Made by a program: the position numbers and the translations under genes. 64,000 bases of DNA, taken from contig NC_092875.1 of NCBI RefSeq assembly GCF_028372415.1, forward strand, positions 432,443,877-432,507,876. The letters are read 5' to 3'. Within the stretch, counting starts at the first letter, position 1, and each line of letters begins with the position of its first letter. The stretch is from Notamacropus eugenii (taxonomy: Eukaryota; Chordata; Mammalia; Diprotodontia; Macropodidae). The notes beneath the pieces were generated by a model. That model did no database searches. It was not told the DNA's origin and saw nothing but the letters and a program-made list of their open reading frames with translations. Positions 43,351-54,399 of this stretch are shown piece by piece.

Positions 43351-43690
43351 TAGTGAGGAGGAATGGAAGACAGCCACTCCAAACTGAATATGTTTTATAT
43401 TTGTGTCGACTTTCAGGTTTTGCACTTCTACAAGCTGGATTTAGCTAAGCATTAATTATTTGTATATCTCTAGAAACCAGGGTTTTTTGCTAAATATTAA
43501 TGATTATAACTCTGGCTCCTAGAGATATTAATTTGATGATCTACCTCTGCTCTACAGTTCCAATCTGGTAGGATTGTAGCCCTTGTAAAAGTTTTACAGG
43601 AAAAGAATAGGGAATAACTTGTTTTTAGTGATTCAGTGAAAGTTCTGTAGCTTCTGTTTTTATAGTCTGCGTGTGTCTGTGTTTATGTAT

Positions 43691-44004
43691 GTTCGTTCAT
43701 CCTTCATTGCCAAAGAAGACCATGCCATCAGAGAAATGATGACATGACTTGCCCTTGACTTTGTTTTTTGAGTGAGGGAGGGCTGTGCAGGTCACCAGCC
43801 TTACTTCTCCTCCAGAGCCATCTGAATCCAGTGACCAGATATTCATCAGGATGATTGGAAATGACCCAGGATGAGGCAATTGGAGTCAAGTGACTTGTCC
43901 AAGGTCACACAGCTAGTGAGTATCAAGTGTCTGAGGTGAGATTTGAACTCAGGTCCCCTGACTCCTGCACTGGTGCTCTTATCCATTGTACTACCTAGCT
44001 GCCC
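43691..44004 (-). repeat. tRNA-derived SINE with RTE-type tail, reverse
   Basis: Starts GTTCGTTCATCCTTCATTGCC, holds GCTGTGCAGGTCACCAGCC and GATGAGGCAATTGGAGTC, and ends at the head CTACCTAGCTGCCC. Full-length mirror of 18612-18930. Confidence 0.92.
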
Positions 44005-44447
44005 AAATAGAGTACTAGAATACTGTCAAATATGAAAGTGAGAGGTGTGGATAACTCTCATAGTTACCCCTTCCAGGCAGCTTCTCTAAGAATTAGGGAT
44101 CCCAAAAAGAGGTCTTCCAAGAGCTCTGGCTATTTCTTGAAGTGATAACCTAGAGTAAGACTTAATTAAGCCTTTTCATTATAATATCTGAAGATTCCTA
44201 ATCATTCTGTTGGTGAGCCAATTTCGTCACAGGGAATACCTCAAAATAACTTGTATAAATAAAAATTAAATATACTTTTCAAATAGAAATTTTGATAGGG
44301 TCTCAAGTTCTTATTTATGGAAAAATGAATAGGTACTAGTTATCTTTATTTTAGCAGGATAATACACTTTCATTCCGTGGGAGAGGGTGTGTGTGCCCAT
44401 ATACAGCTTCTTTATGAACATATGCTTATTGAATTTCATTCTGCCTG

Positions 44448-44622
44448 GGTTTGTCATTTCCTTCCCCAGCTCATTTTATAGATGAGGAAACTGAGGCAAA
44501 TAGGGTTAAGTGACTTGCCTAGGATCACACACAGCTTGTAAGTATCTGAGGCTGGATTTGAAACTCGGGAAGATTCCTGATTCCAGCCTCTGCATTCTAT
44601 CTACTGCACCACTCAGCTCCCT
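44448..44622 (-). repeat. CORE-SINE, reverse, tail truncated
   Basis: TTTGTCATTTCCTTCCCCAG, CTCATTTTATAGATGAGG, GACTTGCCTAGGATCACAC and CTACTGCACCACTCAGCTCC. Confidence 0.85.
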
Positions 44623-46588
44623 TAAAGGTAATTCCACCTTTAGTCCCTTTGTGGTATGCACAGAATGAAATACCACTTGTTCAACATGTAAAAAAGGAAA
44701 CTTGTTTTGGAAAGATAAAGATGATAGAGGAAATAAAATGAATTTCCTTCAGTTTATAGATCATTGCTCTCCAGCAAAAGGAATGCTCTCCTCCTCTCTC
44801 CCCTCACCCCCCCCCAAAAGAATCATGACAAATTTGAAATCTTTTGTAATTAGAATTTTAAAAAAAGAGGGAAATGAGCAAAATAATTTAAAGGAAGATA
44901 GATAAAAGGAGGGGGCAAATCGTAGAATAATGCAGAGTGAGTTAGCTAGTTCGCCCCCTCCATTAGAGGGCTATCTTTTTTTTTTCTTTCAGTTAAAGGA
45001 AGGAGATTACGTGATCTTCCTTACTAAGTAATTCTAGGTTTTTTTTTCCCTTAGCAACCTAATGGGAAGGAAGTTAATATTTCACATATTTCAGTGTTAT
45101 ATGATTGAACCAAGATATTTAAGATCTAAAGAAATATATTTCTCTTTTGGCAGAGTCTTTCAGAACTGTAAATTTACATTTTATGATGTGTCTCAGGCTT
45201 TCAAGCTGGGACAATTTATAGTCTATACAATTAAAGAATTTTAATTTTTCATAAAATTAAAGTGACTATTTGGTAAACTGTGGCCAACCATACTATTGGT
45301 TTTTGTTTTTCATTTGTTTAACAGCTGTTTCCCTGACTAAAAATTTCCTTTACAATATCTAGGCATTTTATGAATATTTGTGATTCATGGCCCCATTTGT
45401 TTCGAGAATTCTAACACTGAATTAGATCAGTCACTTGTATGCCCTCCCCATTAAGTGAGATAAATAAATCTAATGTTGCTGTCTGAGGAGCTTAATGGTA
45501 GAAGAGAGAGCCTCTTCTTTGTTAGAAGAGATATTCTTAAAAATCCCTTTCCTTTTGCCCACCTAAAGACTGTTTACCTAGTCTCAGATGATTTGAAGTC
45601 TTATAACACTGAAGTTCTGGCATTAATTTCAAAGACACTAGAAAGTTTATACAATACCTTTTGTAGAAAGTAAAATTTCAGTAATATACATGAATGAGTA
45701 AATTTAAGTAGTACAAGTACTTCTCTGTGAGATTAAAATGGCTTTGTCATCTAATAATTTGAAATCAAAGTAATCTTGAAGAAATTTCTTCTGTTTTGTC
45801 TTTAAGATTCACCATAGCCTAAACCTTCTATCAGGTTTCCACAGTTTTAGGATAATGCTGAAAAATGTGTAAGGTTTCAATAAATTGTTGATTGATTTTA
45901 TTATAAGCCATCAACCCTTCTCAAAGAAAATCTTTGCTTCTTGGTATAATCATCAGTGAACAACTGATGTGCAGGTGTCAGGGTGGCACCTGCAGGACTT
46001 CCTTTGGCCTTGGGTGGTCCCACTTATACTACCATCCTGAAATCAGTGTCCTTGCTCATGGTGGGAAGGGTGCTTTTTCTACCTTGAGGTAACCTATAGG
46101 TCACATTAAACTGCTGATTTGGTTTATCCATCTTCATCTGCTCCTCATCCTGAATGCATGCTGTTAAAAAAAAAAATTCAAGGCATCTAAAGTTACTAAC
46201 TTGGGGTTTGGGACACAAATTAAATATTTAAAACATTCTTTGAAGGACTTTTTGGAAAGCACCCCCCCCCCCTTTCCACCTCCTACTTTATGGCTGTCAG
46301 AGATCTACTTTGGGAAAGGAAGTATATTTGTGCCCTAATCATGATTAGAAAATAATGAAAAGTCCTTGTGTTCCCAGGATCTTAACACAGATCTACTGGA
46401 ATTCATGAACTCCAACTAAGGTGGTTTTGATTTATTTAGTCATTCCATTATCTAATTCCATTGTCCATCTCTTCCATGGAAAACATGAAAAGTGTACACA
46501 CATTCCTTTTATGGAACTAAGATACTATTTTAACAAGTAAAATGACTTTAGATGCTATAACAATAATAAAAATGAGCATTGAAAGATT
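44623..46588. other. No recognised feature (presumed intron)
   Basis: About 2 kb of AT-rich unique sequence. A short C-run lies at 46262-46272. No exon or RNA gene is supported. Confidence 0.45.
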
Positions 46589-46589
46589 C

Positions 46590-46740
46590 TTTAAGTTTGA
46601 TAAGTATTATATGTATCCTTCCAACAGCTTGGGTGAGGACAACTGCTACCATTATCCTCACTTTATGGATGGAGAAGCTTAGGTTCAAAGACTCAAGTTG
46701 TCCACGGTCACACAAATCATATCCTAGACAGAATTTAAAT
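46590..46740 (-). repeat. MIR-type SINE, reverse, cut by L1
   Basis: ACCATTATCCTCACTTTATGG, AGAAGCTTAGGTTCAAAG and CACGGTCACACAAATCATATCC. Its head appears to resume after the L1 as TTTTGACTCCAAGTACAGC at 47213. Confidence 0.65.
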
Positions 46741-47205
46741 TTGGATTTCAGAAAAACCTGGAAAGATTTGCATGAACTGATGCTGAGTGAAATGAGCAGA
46801 ATCAGAAGAACACTGTATACTGCAACAGCAACATTGTGTGATGACCTATTTTGGTAGACTTAACAGCAGTGCAAGGCTCTAAGATGATTCCAAAAAACTA
46901 AAGACAGAAAATGCTATCCACATCCAGAGAAAAAAGTATGGAGTCTGAATGCAGGTCAAAGCATACCATTTTCTTTTTTTGTTTCTTCTTTCTCATGGTT
47001 TTCTCCTTTTGTTCTAATTCTTCTTTCATAACATAACTAATGTGGAAATACATTTAATGTGTATGACCTATATCAGATTGTATGCTATCTTGGAGAAGGG
47101 AGAGGGAAAGGAGGTGGAGAAAATTTGAAACTCAAAATCTTATGAAAGTGAATGTTGAAAACTAAAAATAAACAGATAAATATTAAAAAGAGGGAAAAAA
47201 ATTAG
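46741..47205 (+). mobile_element. L1 3' end
   Basis: GATTTCAGAAAAACCTGGAAAG, GATGCTGAGTGAAATGAGCAG, ATCCACATCCAGAGAAAAAAG, AACATAACTAATGTGGAAATAC and GTGAATGTTGAAAACTAAAAA with an A-rich tail. It ends the ORF2 frame (FRKTWKDLHELMLSEMSR) and the 3' UTR only. Confidence 0.9.
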
Positions 47206-48018
47206 ATTTCTTTTGACTCCAAGTACAGCATACATGGAAATTATCTATATCTGTGAAAATCCGTAGTATCAATTTGACTAAATTCAGAGCATAATTAGTC
47301 ACCGATTCTTCCTTGATCTAAAGTTCCATTCTTATTGGTGGCTCCCTTGTTTGTCACTATAAGAAGACTTCCTTTTCCACACTGAATGCATGTGTAATCT
47401 GACCTTTGACCAGCTACTATTTGCAGGACTCTTTGTTTGTGGCATTTTCTCTGTGGCTAGTTTTTGTTCCATCAGAATTGTATGGTTTGTTTGATTTAGG
47501 TTATTAGGAACTATTTGGAATGCTTTTTTCTATCTTTTCCACCAAGGAGGCTAAGCTTTATAATCCTCAGTAGCATCAATCAAACATCAATCTCTTAGGT
47601 TGGCAGTAAGGAGTCTGTGTTGTCTACTTGTGTAGGCATTTGTGTGTTCCATCATTGATAGGTTGCTCTCTTTCTTTTTGTTGGCATAACAATAGGTTGT
47701 ACTATACCATCCAAACTCTTAACCTGACTCCTAAGAGCCACTGAGCTGTTTAATGAGAAAGCTCTTTGAGAATTGGCTGTTCTTTAAGGCCAATGAAAAT
47801 ACTATTTGCTCTTTTTGTGTGAGAACAGATAATCATTTCTCTTGGATGGTTTAATCATTCACCTACATGGAGGTGGGCAGTTGGAGCAGATGATTTCTCG
47901 AGCTCCCTTTCAGTTTTATTACTACACTAAGCTTAATCTTAGCCAAAACGTGGGGAAACATGACACCATGTTAAAAAACAATTACCGTGCCTTTTCTGTC
48001 CATTATATCTGTGGCAAG
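47206..48018. other. No recognised repeat (presumed intron)
   Basis: Unique sequence leading up to a candidate exon at 48019. Confidence 0.45.
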
Positions 48019-48101
48019 TGAAGTATTTGTGAATCTATTTAATAAATTACTGGAGTTTTTGACCATAAGGGACAAAGTAGACCAGAAGCTCTTCATAGCA
48101 G
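48019..48101 (+). CDS. Candidate internal exon (hypothesis)
   Basis: An 83-base stretch between an AG (48017-48018) and a donor-like G|GTAGGA (48102). If joined to the first exon at 39918 the split codon becomes AGT (Ser) and the frame continues without a stop as EVFVNLFNKLLEF followed by LTIRDKVDQKLFIA, then one base into the next codon. The peptide is amphipathic and protein-like. The acceptor has only a moderate pyrimidine tract (TTTTCTGTCCATTATATCTG). I do not recognise the sequence, and a stretch this short can be open by chance. Confidence 0.2.
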
Positions 48102-49085
48102 GTAGGATTGGAGTTTTGCTTATAATGATTTCTATTTATTGCAAGAGTTTGTTTTTTTTAAAGCTTTCATAAGAGCCTTGTTAAGTTTGGATAAAACTGA
48201 CTTTTCTTTTATTACAATAAGCAAGGGCATGTGGAGTTGTTTTTACTGCCATAATTTCTAGCAAAATACAAGGTGTCGGTAGGCCACGAGGGAAATTATG
48301 TCCCTGTTAAAAGGGGTGAGCTTAAGAAGAACACAAATAAAGTTGCACTTTTTAATTTTATTGCTTTGTTTTGATTATAAACTAAAGTCTAGTGACATCC
48401 TCAACTGTTACTCATTTAGATAGTTTGTAGCTTTTTGCTATTAAATTTGGTGCAGCTATTAACATTTTTGTATAAATTTCTGTTCCTTATTAATTCTTTC
48501 CTTCATGTGCCTTCCCAGTTACTGGGATTACTTGGTCAGAGGGTTTTATTTTAAAATTTTTGTGTATTGTTATATTGTTTGGAATATAATTTGAAGACTT
48601 GATATAGCTATTTTAGGATGCTCATATGCTCTTTTTTTTCTGGATTACTCTTATCTAACCTTCTAATTGACATGTCTGGTTTGGGGCAATCCTAAGCAAC
48701 CTGAAAACTGGAAGAGAAAAAGTTTATTGTTTCTCCACGATGTGCTAAGGGGAGGGTTAAAATGTGAGAAATTAGATTTTGAAGTGGTGTACTACCCGAG
48801 TTGGTTTTTTTTAGCTGCAAAACAAAGCTGAAGTCAAAATAAGTTTTATGGGGGGAAATCCAACCAAAAAAGTCACTACATCTAACTTTATCATTCTGTT
48901 GTCTTCTGCCAAAATTATCTTTCTTCCCATACGGAACCTATGAGCCATCTTTCCTTTTAGTGCTAATTTTCTTTTTATCCTTTTGGTTTTATTTTTTCCA
49001 GGATATCAATTTTGATGTTATTTTTTTCAAATAGCATATCAATTTATTGGTCATTGCTATTATGGTCAAAGCTATTATGTTTAAT
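48102..49085. other. Mostly unassigned; possible old L1 at 48420-48620
   Basis: TTGGTGCAGCTATTAACATTTT, TGTATAAATTTCTGTTCC and ATTACTTGGTCAGAGGGTTT resemble the L1 ORF2 3' region in reverse (compare 53440-53560), heavily decayed. The rest is unique. Confidence 0.4.
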
Positions 49086-49089
49086 GTAC

Positions 49090-50640
49090 TTGGTAAACCA
49101 ACATAAATTAATTACTACAACAAAGAGATCAAAGTGGTCCAGAAAGTGCCCTAGTCACCAGATGTACGACTTAACTTTCCAAATGGAGAGAGATGGCTAT
49201 CTAAGAATATCATCTGTAAAATCTTATGAAGAAAGATTATGGATGAAAATGATCAGTATCATCTCAAGTAAAGTTGAGAGGGAATGGGTAAAATCAGCCT
49301 AAATAAAATTTGGCAAGATATCCAACTAAGGAAGGTCCTCCAGAAGGCATTCAAGGATGAAGATGAAAAGAAGACTATAAAAAAGTGGAAAAGATTTGCA
49401 AAAAAAAAAAAAATATTACAGCAAATTGTCTCCATTAAGGATAGTAGAACCACCACACCTGAACATACATCACAGACCATGACGTGCTTAAAATAGAAAT
49501 AGAAAGGGCACTAAAGAGAACAAAGATGGAGAATGCAGCCAGATTGGAACAAGCATACATAAGGTAGATCAGATTAAATTAAGAGCACTGATGAAATGAT
49601 TTATAAGATGTATAAAGCAGCAACCCTTATTTGGTTCAAAAAAAAAAAAAAGGAACTGAGAAAACATGAAGTTAATAGTCTATGTTCCTATTGTCCTACT
49701 TATTTCCCCTATAAATATTTATATGGATATATATATACATATATACATATATATACGTACAAAGTAAAGGATTTCAGCTTTTGCAAGTGTTATTCAATGA
49801 TGAATCACATTTTTGCCCTCTAACCACTCACTGAAAGATGGAGAGAATATGAAATCTCATTGTCCTAATGTTTGCAAATTTTGAAAAGCATTCAACTGGG
49901 TAGAAATCCCTTATGAGCTCTTTTACAACAATTCATTTCCCATTCATATATCCAGATCATTTAAGACACCTCAGAAGATATAACAATAGAAATAACTCTG
50001 TTTAGTGAACCACTGATGATAAATATCAAAAGAGGCATAAAACAAGGAATAAAAAATGCCCGCCACTGTGAGGGAGGAGAGCAGACATAATGTCTAAGTC
50101 ATGAAAAATTCCTGATGGATGATATGGTCCTCCCACAAATTGCTCTTGTTTGCAGAAGACATCCTGTTGATTTCATCAAGCCCTATGACATTACAGAGGT
50201 CTTACAGTCACTTAAAAGAATTTAGTCTGTCCATTTACACAAGAAAGCTCAAATGGATGAAGAATGTTTTTCCTCATATTTCAACATATATCTGTATGGA
50301 CACCTACAACTTGTCTAGTAGTATGCATATTTGGAGCAGATATTGCAGATGGACAATGAACTGGGCTCAGAGTTGAAAAAGAGGAAGAGAGATTGCTTTG
50401 GGGAAATTGTGAAGCACCTTTACTGACTCCCAAACTTTCTGTAAATATACTTATAAAATAGAATAACATTACTATATACACAGTTCACTTATTAAAAAAT
50501 GTCTATGTCCACAAAATGAAATTAGAGATATCTTTAGAAAAGAGTCCTCATCCAACTTTTAAAAAATAGCTCAAATCTACTGGCCAAATATTGAAGTTAA
50601 GGGAGATACACAGCAGAGTTATAAAGATAAAATAAGAAGC
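49090..50640 (+). pseudogene. RTE-clade LINE, degraded reverse transcriptase ORF
   Basis: RTE elements encode an endonuclease plus reverse transcriptase and lack an ORF1-type gene here. Frames shift repeatedly, but pieces read as a single protein: a lysine-rich linker (GKISLNKIWQDIQLRK, EDEKKTIKKWKRFAKK) at 49284-49420, the catalytic box LFAEDILLIS at 50146-50175 (Asp-Asp changed to Glu-Asp), then after more decay MDNELGSELKKRKR at 50349-50390, a signature of the region after the catalytic palm. Stops and frameshifts are many, so it is dead. Two poly(A) runs (49397, 49639) are internal slippage tracts. The subfamily is not determined. Confidence 0.72.
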
Positions 50641-51540
50641 GGCAACTCACTGGAATATAGTCATATGAATGAACCAAGTGAAGGAAAATCACATTCCATA
50701 TGCAGCTCAGCTGAATTTCTTATGGGGGCATTATTAAGAATAATTTTATTGTCTCTTATAAATACTGTTAAGTATTCTGTGAGCAAATCTTTCAGTATAA
50801 CATGGTTATACTTGTGCATTACAAGACCTAAAGTAGCGTGAAAGTGTGTTAATATCCCAAAAGATAAAAGCATATTTTATATGCTATTAGAAAATCAATT
50901 ATTATTGTTCTGAGTATATGTAACATGATTTTTCATCAGAATCTTTAATATAAGCAATTCTTATGTTGCTAATTTTCTGTCCTTCAAAATTTTATTATAT
51001 TAAATATTTTTTAAAAAGCTTTCAAATGAGTTTATGTTATAATGTTGCATCATTGCCAACATCTACATGTGTGTAAGCAACTTTATTTTTAACCAGATAT
51101 TTGAGTATAGTTTACATTAACTGGATTCATATATTCCCAACTTTTGCCTCCCTTTGATTTCATTCTTTTCTCTTAACCATATTCTAAAAAAAGAGTTCGT
51201 GATAGCAATTGCAAAAGTAACATCTCTACCTTTATCACAAACTACCCTAGCTTTTATCAGCTTTTATATAGGGTTGAACTTTGAGTTCTCACAATGATAA
51301 CAAAATCACAATGTTATTTCCCTTAAATGCAATTGTTTAAAATGGGCAGCTGTAGCTTTTTGTTCATTTTCATTATTTTAATTTGGTGCTTTTGATCAGG
51401 ACAGCTTGAGTAATTATTTTTTGGATGGCTCCAGATCAATGTACAAATTTGTGGTGGTATTCAAGTTTTTAGGATTTTTTTTACTATTTGAAATGTATTG
51501 CATCAGTATCATAAAGAATAAGGCAGGATATAGATCATAA
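50641..51540. other. No recognised feature (presumed intron)
   Basis: Very AT-rich sequence without a repeat or exon I can support. Confidence 0.45.
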
Positions 51541-51654
51541 AGAGGCTTGGCCTAGGAGGATGTTGAGTTTGAGTGCCAGTCCTGCTCTGTGTGTACTGTG
51601 ATCTTTCTGGATGCCATTTGCCTCATTTATAAAATGGGGAAGTTGAACTAGACT

Positions 51655-52286
51655 GGGGTCCTCTCAACCTTTTCAGTGTCATTGACTCCTCTGCTGTAAC
51701 CTACAGACCCCTTCTTAGAATGGTGTTTCTCCTGATGCTGAGTAGAACCAGGGGAACACTGTATACAGTAACAGCAACATTTTACAATGACCAACCTTGA
51801 TAGGCTTAGCTCTTAGTAATGCAATGATCTAAGACAATTCCAAAAGATTCCTGATGGAAAGTGCTGTCCACATCCAGAGAAAGAACTATGGAGTCTGATT
51901 GCAGATTGAAGCATACTGTTCTCTCTCTCTCTCTCTCTCTCTTGCTTTTGTGTTTTTTTCCTCTTGTGATTTTTCCCTTTTATTCTGATTCTTCTTTCAC
52001 AACATGACTAATGTGGAAATGTGTTTAATATAATTGTACATGTATAACCTATATTAGATTTCATGCCATCTTGGGGAGGGGAAAAGGGAAAGAGGACAAT
52101 TTATAACTCAAAATCTTATAAAAGTGAATGTTGAAAACTAAAAATAAATAATTTTTTAAAAATAAAATAAAAAGGAACAGTGTTTCTAAATGCATAAAGA
52201 TTACAAAGGAAACCAAATATATTGATATGTAGTTATCAAAATATATTTTTTAAGTCAATTAATGGACCATAGAATAAGAATCCCTG
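51655..52286 (+). mobile_element. hAT-type element copy C, split by an L1
   Basis: Left end GGGGTCCTCTCAACC, right end AGAATAAGAATCCCTG. Internal AAATGCATAAAGATTACAAAG and TAGTTATCAAAATATATTTT match copies A and B. Target duplication not clear. Confidence 0.75.
51731..52174 (+). mobile_element. L1 3' end inserted in hAT copy C
   Basis: CCTGATGCTGAGTAGAACC, AGTAACAGCAACATTTTAC, TCCACATCCAGAGAAAGAAC, a (CT)n run at 51921-51941, AACATGACTAATGTGGAAATG and TGTTGAAAACTAAAAATAAA. Flanks AGAATGGTGTTTCT (51717) and GGAACAGTGTTTCT (52175) agree at 11 of 14 positions, and the left edge TT|AGAA suits the L1 endonuclease. Confidence 0.85.
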
Positions 52287-52330
52287 AAATAGGTGATCTC
52301 TCAGATTCCTTCTAGCTAGAATAACTCAGT

Positions 52331-52740
52331 GAGCCTACATCTTATTTGGGACAAGGAGGAAGGAATAAATATAGAAGAAAAAAAGGGAAGAAAGGCAGTA
52401 ATAGAATGAGTATTCTAATTTTATTTAAATGAAAAATGAACCTTACCATACTTCAGCATTAACAGGTCCATTAACTTCTGCTAGATAAAATTTAGGGCTT
52501 ACATTCTAGGACACTGTTGCAGATTTTTTAAAAATTACTTTTTTACCTGACTACTTAATAAATGTAACTCTTAGGCATTTCTTTTGGCTTAGGCACAATG
52601 TGAAAAAATTAGTCAATTAGTGAGACACTAAGGATACACCAAACCAAAATGTTTTGGGAACCTCGCACTTAGGCTTTCATCTTAGAATTGTATCCACACT
52701 TTATGCTTTTGTTTAATGAGATTGGTTATCATTAGTTAAG
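52331..52740. other. No recognised feature
   Basis: Unique AT-rich sequence. Confidence 0.45.
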
Positions 52741-52742
52741 TA

Positions 52743-52970
52743 GAGGCAATGTGGTGTAATAGTATGTTGAACTTGGGATCAGGAATTCTGGGTTTGAATT
52801 CCACCTTCAACACTAGTTATGTTACCATAAGTAAGCCACTTAGAGTCTCAGTTTCTTCATTTGTGAAATGAGAAAAATAACACCTTTGCTATATTCCCCA
52901 AGGGGTTGGGAGGAGAAAGCCTTTTGCAAATCTGAAAGTTTTATATAAATGTGAATTGCTGTTGTATTCT
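52743..52970 (+). repeat. MIR-type SINE
   Basis: AGAGGCAATGTGGTGTAATAG, GAATTCTGGGTTTGAATTCC, GAGTCTCAGTTTCTTCATTTG and GCAAATCTGAAAGTTTTAT. Confidence 0.8.
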
Positions 52971-52984
52971 TTCTTTCTTTCCAT

Positions 52985-53770
52985 ATATGTATTCATCTAT
53001 CTCACTCCCTGAGAAGGCAAACGATGTATCAGTCATACATGTGAAGTCATGCAAAACACATTTGCATATTAGCCATATCATAAAACAAAATAAAGCAAAA
53101 AAAAAAAAGTGAGAAAATTATACTTCAGATTGCACTCAGAGTTTTATCAGTTCTTTCCCTGGAAGTGGATAGCTTTATTTGATCATAAATTCTTTGGCAT
53201 TGTCTTGGATCGTTGTAGTGATCAGAGTAGGCTAGTCTTTTACAGTTGATCATCATTACAACATTGATTATTACCATACACATTGATCTCCTGGTTCATT
53301 TTATTTCACTTTGTGTCAGTTCATACAGGTCTTGCCATATCTTTCTCATCATTTCTTATAGCACAGTAGTACTACATCACAATCCTATGCCACAACTTCT
53401 TCAGCCATTTCCCAGTTGATGGGTATGCCCTCCATTTCCAATTCTTTGCCACCACAAAAAGAGCTTCTATGAATATTTTTGTCCATATAGGTCCTTTTCC
53501 TCTTTCTTTGATCTCTTTGGGATACAGACCGTAGTGGTGTTGCTGGATCCAAGGGTTTGCCCAGTTTTATAGTCCTTTGGGCCTAGTTCCAAATTGTTCT
53601 CCAGAATGGGTGGACTGCTTAACTACTCTAACAGCAGTTCATTAATGTGCCTATTTTCCTCATCCCCTTTAGCATTTGTCATTTCTGATTGGTGTGAGGT
53701 GGTACCTTAGAGTAGTTTAAACTTGCCTTTCTCTAGTTATTAGTAATTTAGAACATTTTTTCACATGACT
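52985..53770 (-). mobile_element. L1 ORF2 3' end and 3' UTR, reverse
   Basis: ACGATGTATCAGTCATACATG, CTTTGGCATTGTCTTGGATC, CAGCCATTTCCCAGTTGATG, TTTGCCACCACAAAAAGAGC, TGTTGCTGGATCCAAGGG and CATTTCTGATTGGTGTGAGG. The order is L1 in reverse from its 3' end up to the late ORF2 region. Confidence 0.9.
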
Positions 53771-53866
53771 CTCTCTTTCTCTCTCTGTCTCTGTCTCTCC
53801 TTCTCCCTCTCCCTCTCCCTCTCCCTCTCTCCCTCTCCCTCTCCCTCAAACTCTACTGAAGAGAAT
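53771..53866. repeat. CT-rich simple repeat
   Basis: TCTCTCTGTCTCTGTCTC grading into (TCTCCC)n, bordering the L1 on one side and an RTE-type copy on the other. Confidence 0.92.
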
Positions 53867-53869
53867 GTA

Positions 53870-54302
53870 ACTCCAGTGGGCTGTCCACTTTGTTCAAATG
53901 CCAAACATATGACACCCTAAAAGACTATTTTATAGAAAACTCTCACCAGGCAAGCACTCACATGCTAATAAGGAAAAGTGATAAAAGAACACTGTCAAGA
54001 TGTTTCTTAACAACTTTATAATTGATTGCAGTATATGGGAGACACTGGCACAGGACTGCCTGTGCTCTCATCAAAGAAGGTGCTGTACTTTATGAGCAAG
54101 GCAGAATTGAACTAGCCCAAAAGAAACACAAGATGCACAAATTTAGAGAATCCACCTGAAATGTTCACATGGACTTGTGCCTTGACCTGTGCTACAGCAT
54201 TCCAAGCTTATATTGGTCTGATCAGCTACAGGTGGACGCACTGCAACTTGGTTCTAACATAGTGATATCATTTTGGTCTTCAAGAAAGGACAACACCCCC
54301 TC
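53870..54302 (+). mobile_element. RTE-like LINE, 3' end with C-terminal codons
   Basis: Reads, across frameshifts, as ENSHQASTHMLI, then TLSRCFLTTL, WHRTACALIKEGAVLYEQGR and IELAQKKHKMHKFREST, then NVHMDLC. It is the C-terminal region of the same LINE as 42612, here with about 200 more bases upstream. The 3' tail TCATTTTGGTCTTCAAGAAA and GGACAACA ends it. Degraded. Confidence 0.75.
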
Positions 54303-54398
54303 TTTTCCTCTCCCCACTCCGTGTGTGTGTGTCTACATATATAGTCTTCCCTCTTTCAACCAATTCCAATGAGTGAGGTTCAAGCATTCCCCCCCTAT
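54303..54398. repeat. Spacer with short (GT)n
   Basis: A GTGTGTGTGTGT run at 54320-54331 lies between the RTE end and the L1/HAL1 copy. Confidence 0.6.
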
Positions 54399-54399
54399 T

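Larger units (their letters stand above)
51545..52330 (+). repeat. MIR split by a hAT element
   Basis: Left part GGCTTGGCCTAGGAGGATG to AAAATGGGGAAGTTGAAC and right part GGTGATCTCTCAGATTCCTT with CTAGCTAGAATAACTC form one forward MIR if 51655-52286 is removed. Confidence 0.8.
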
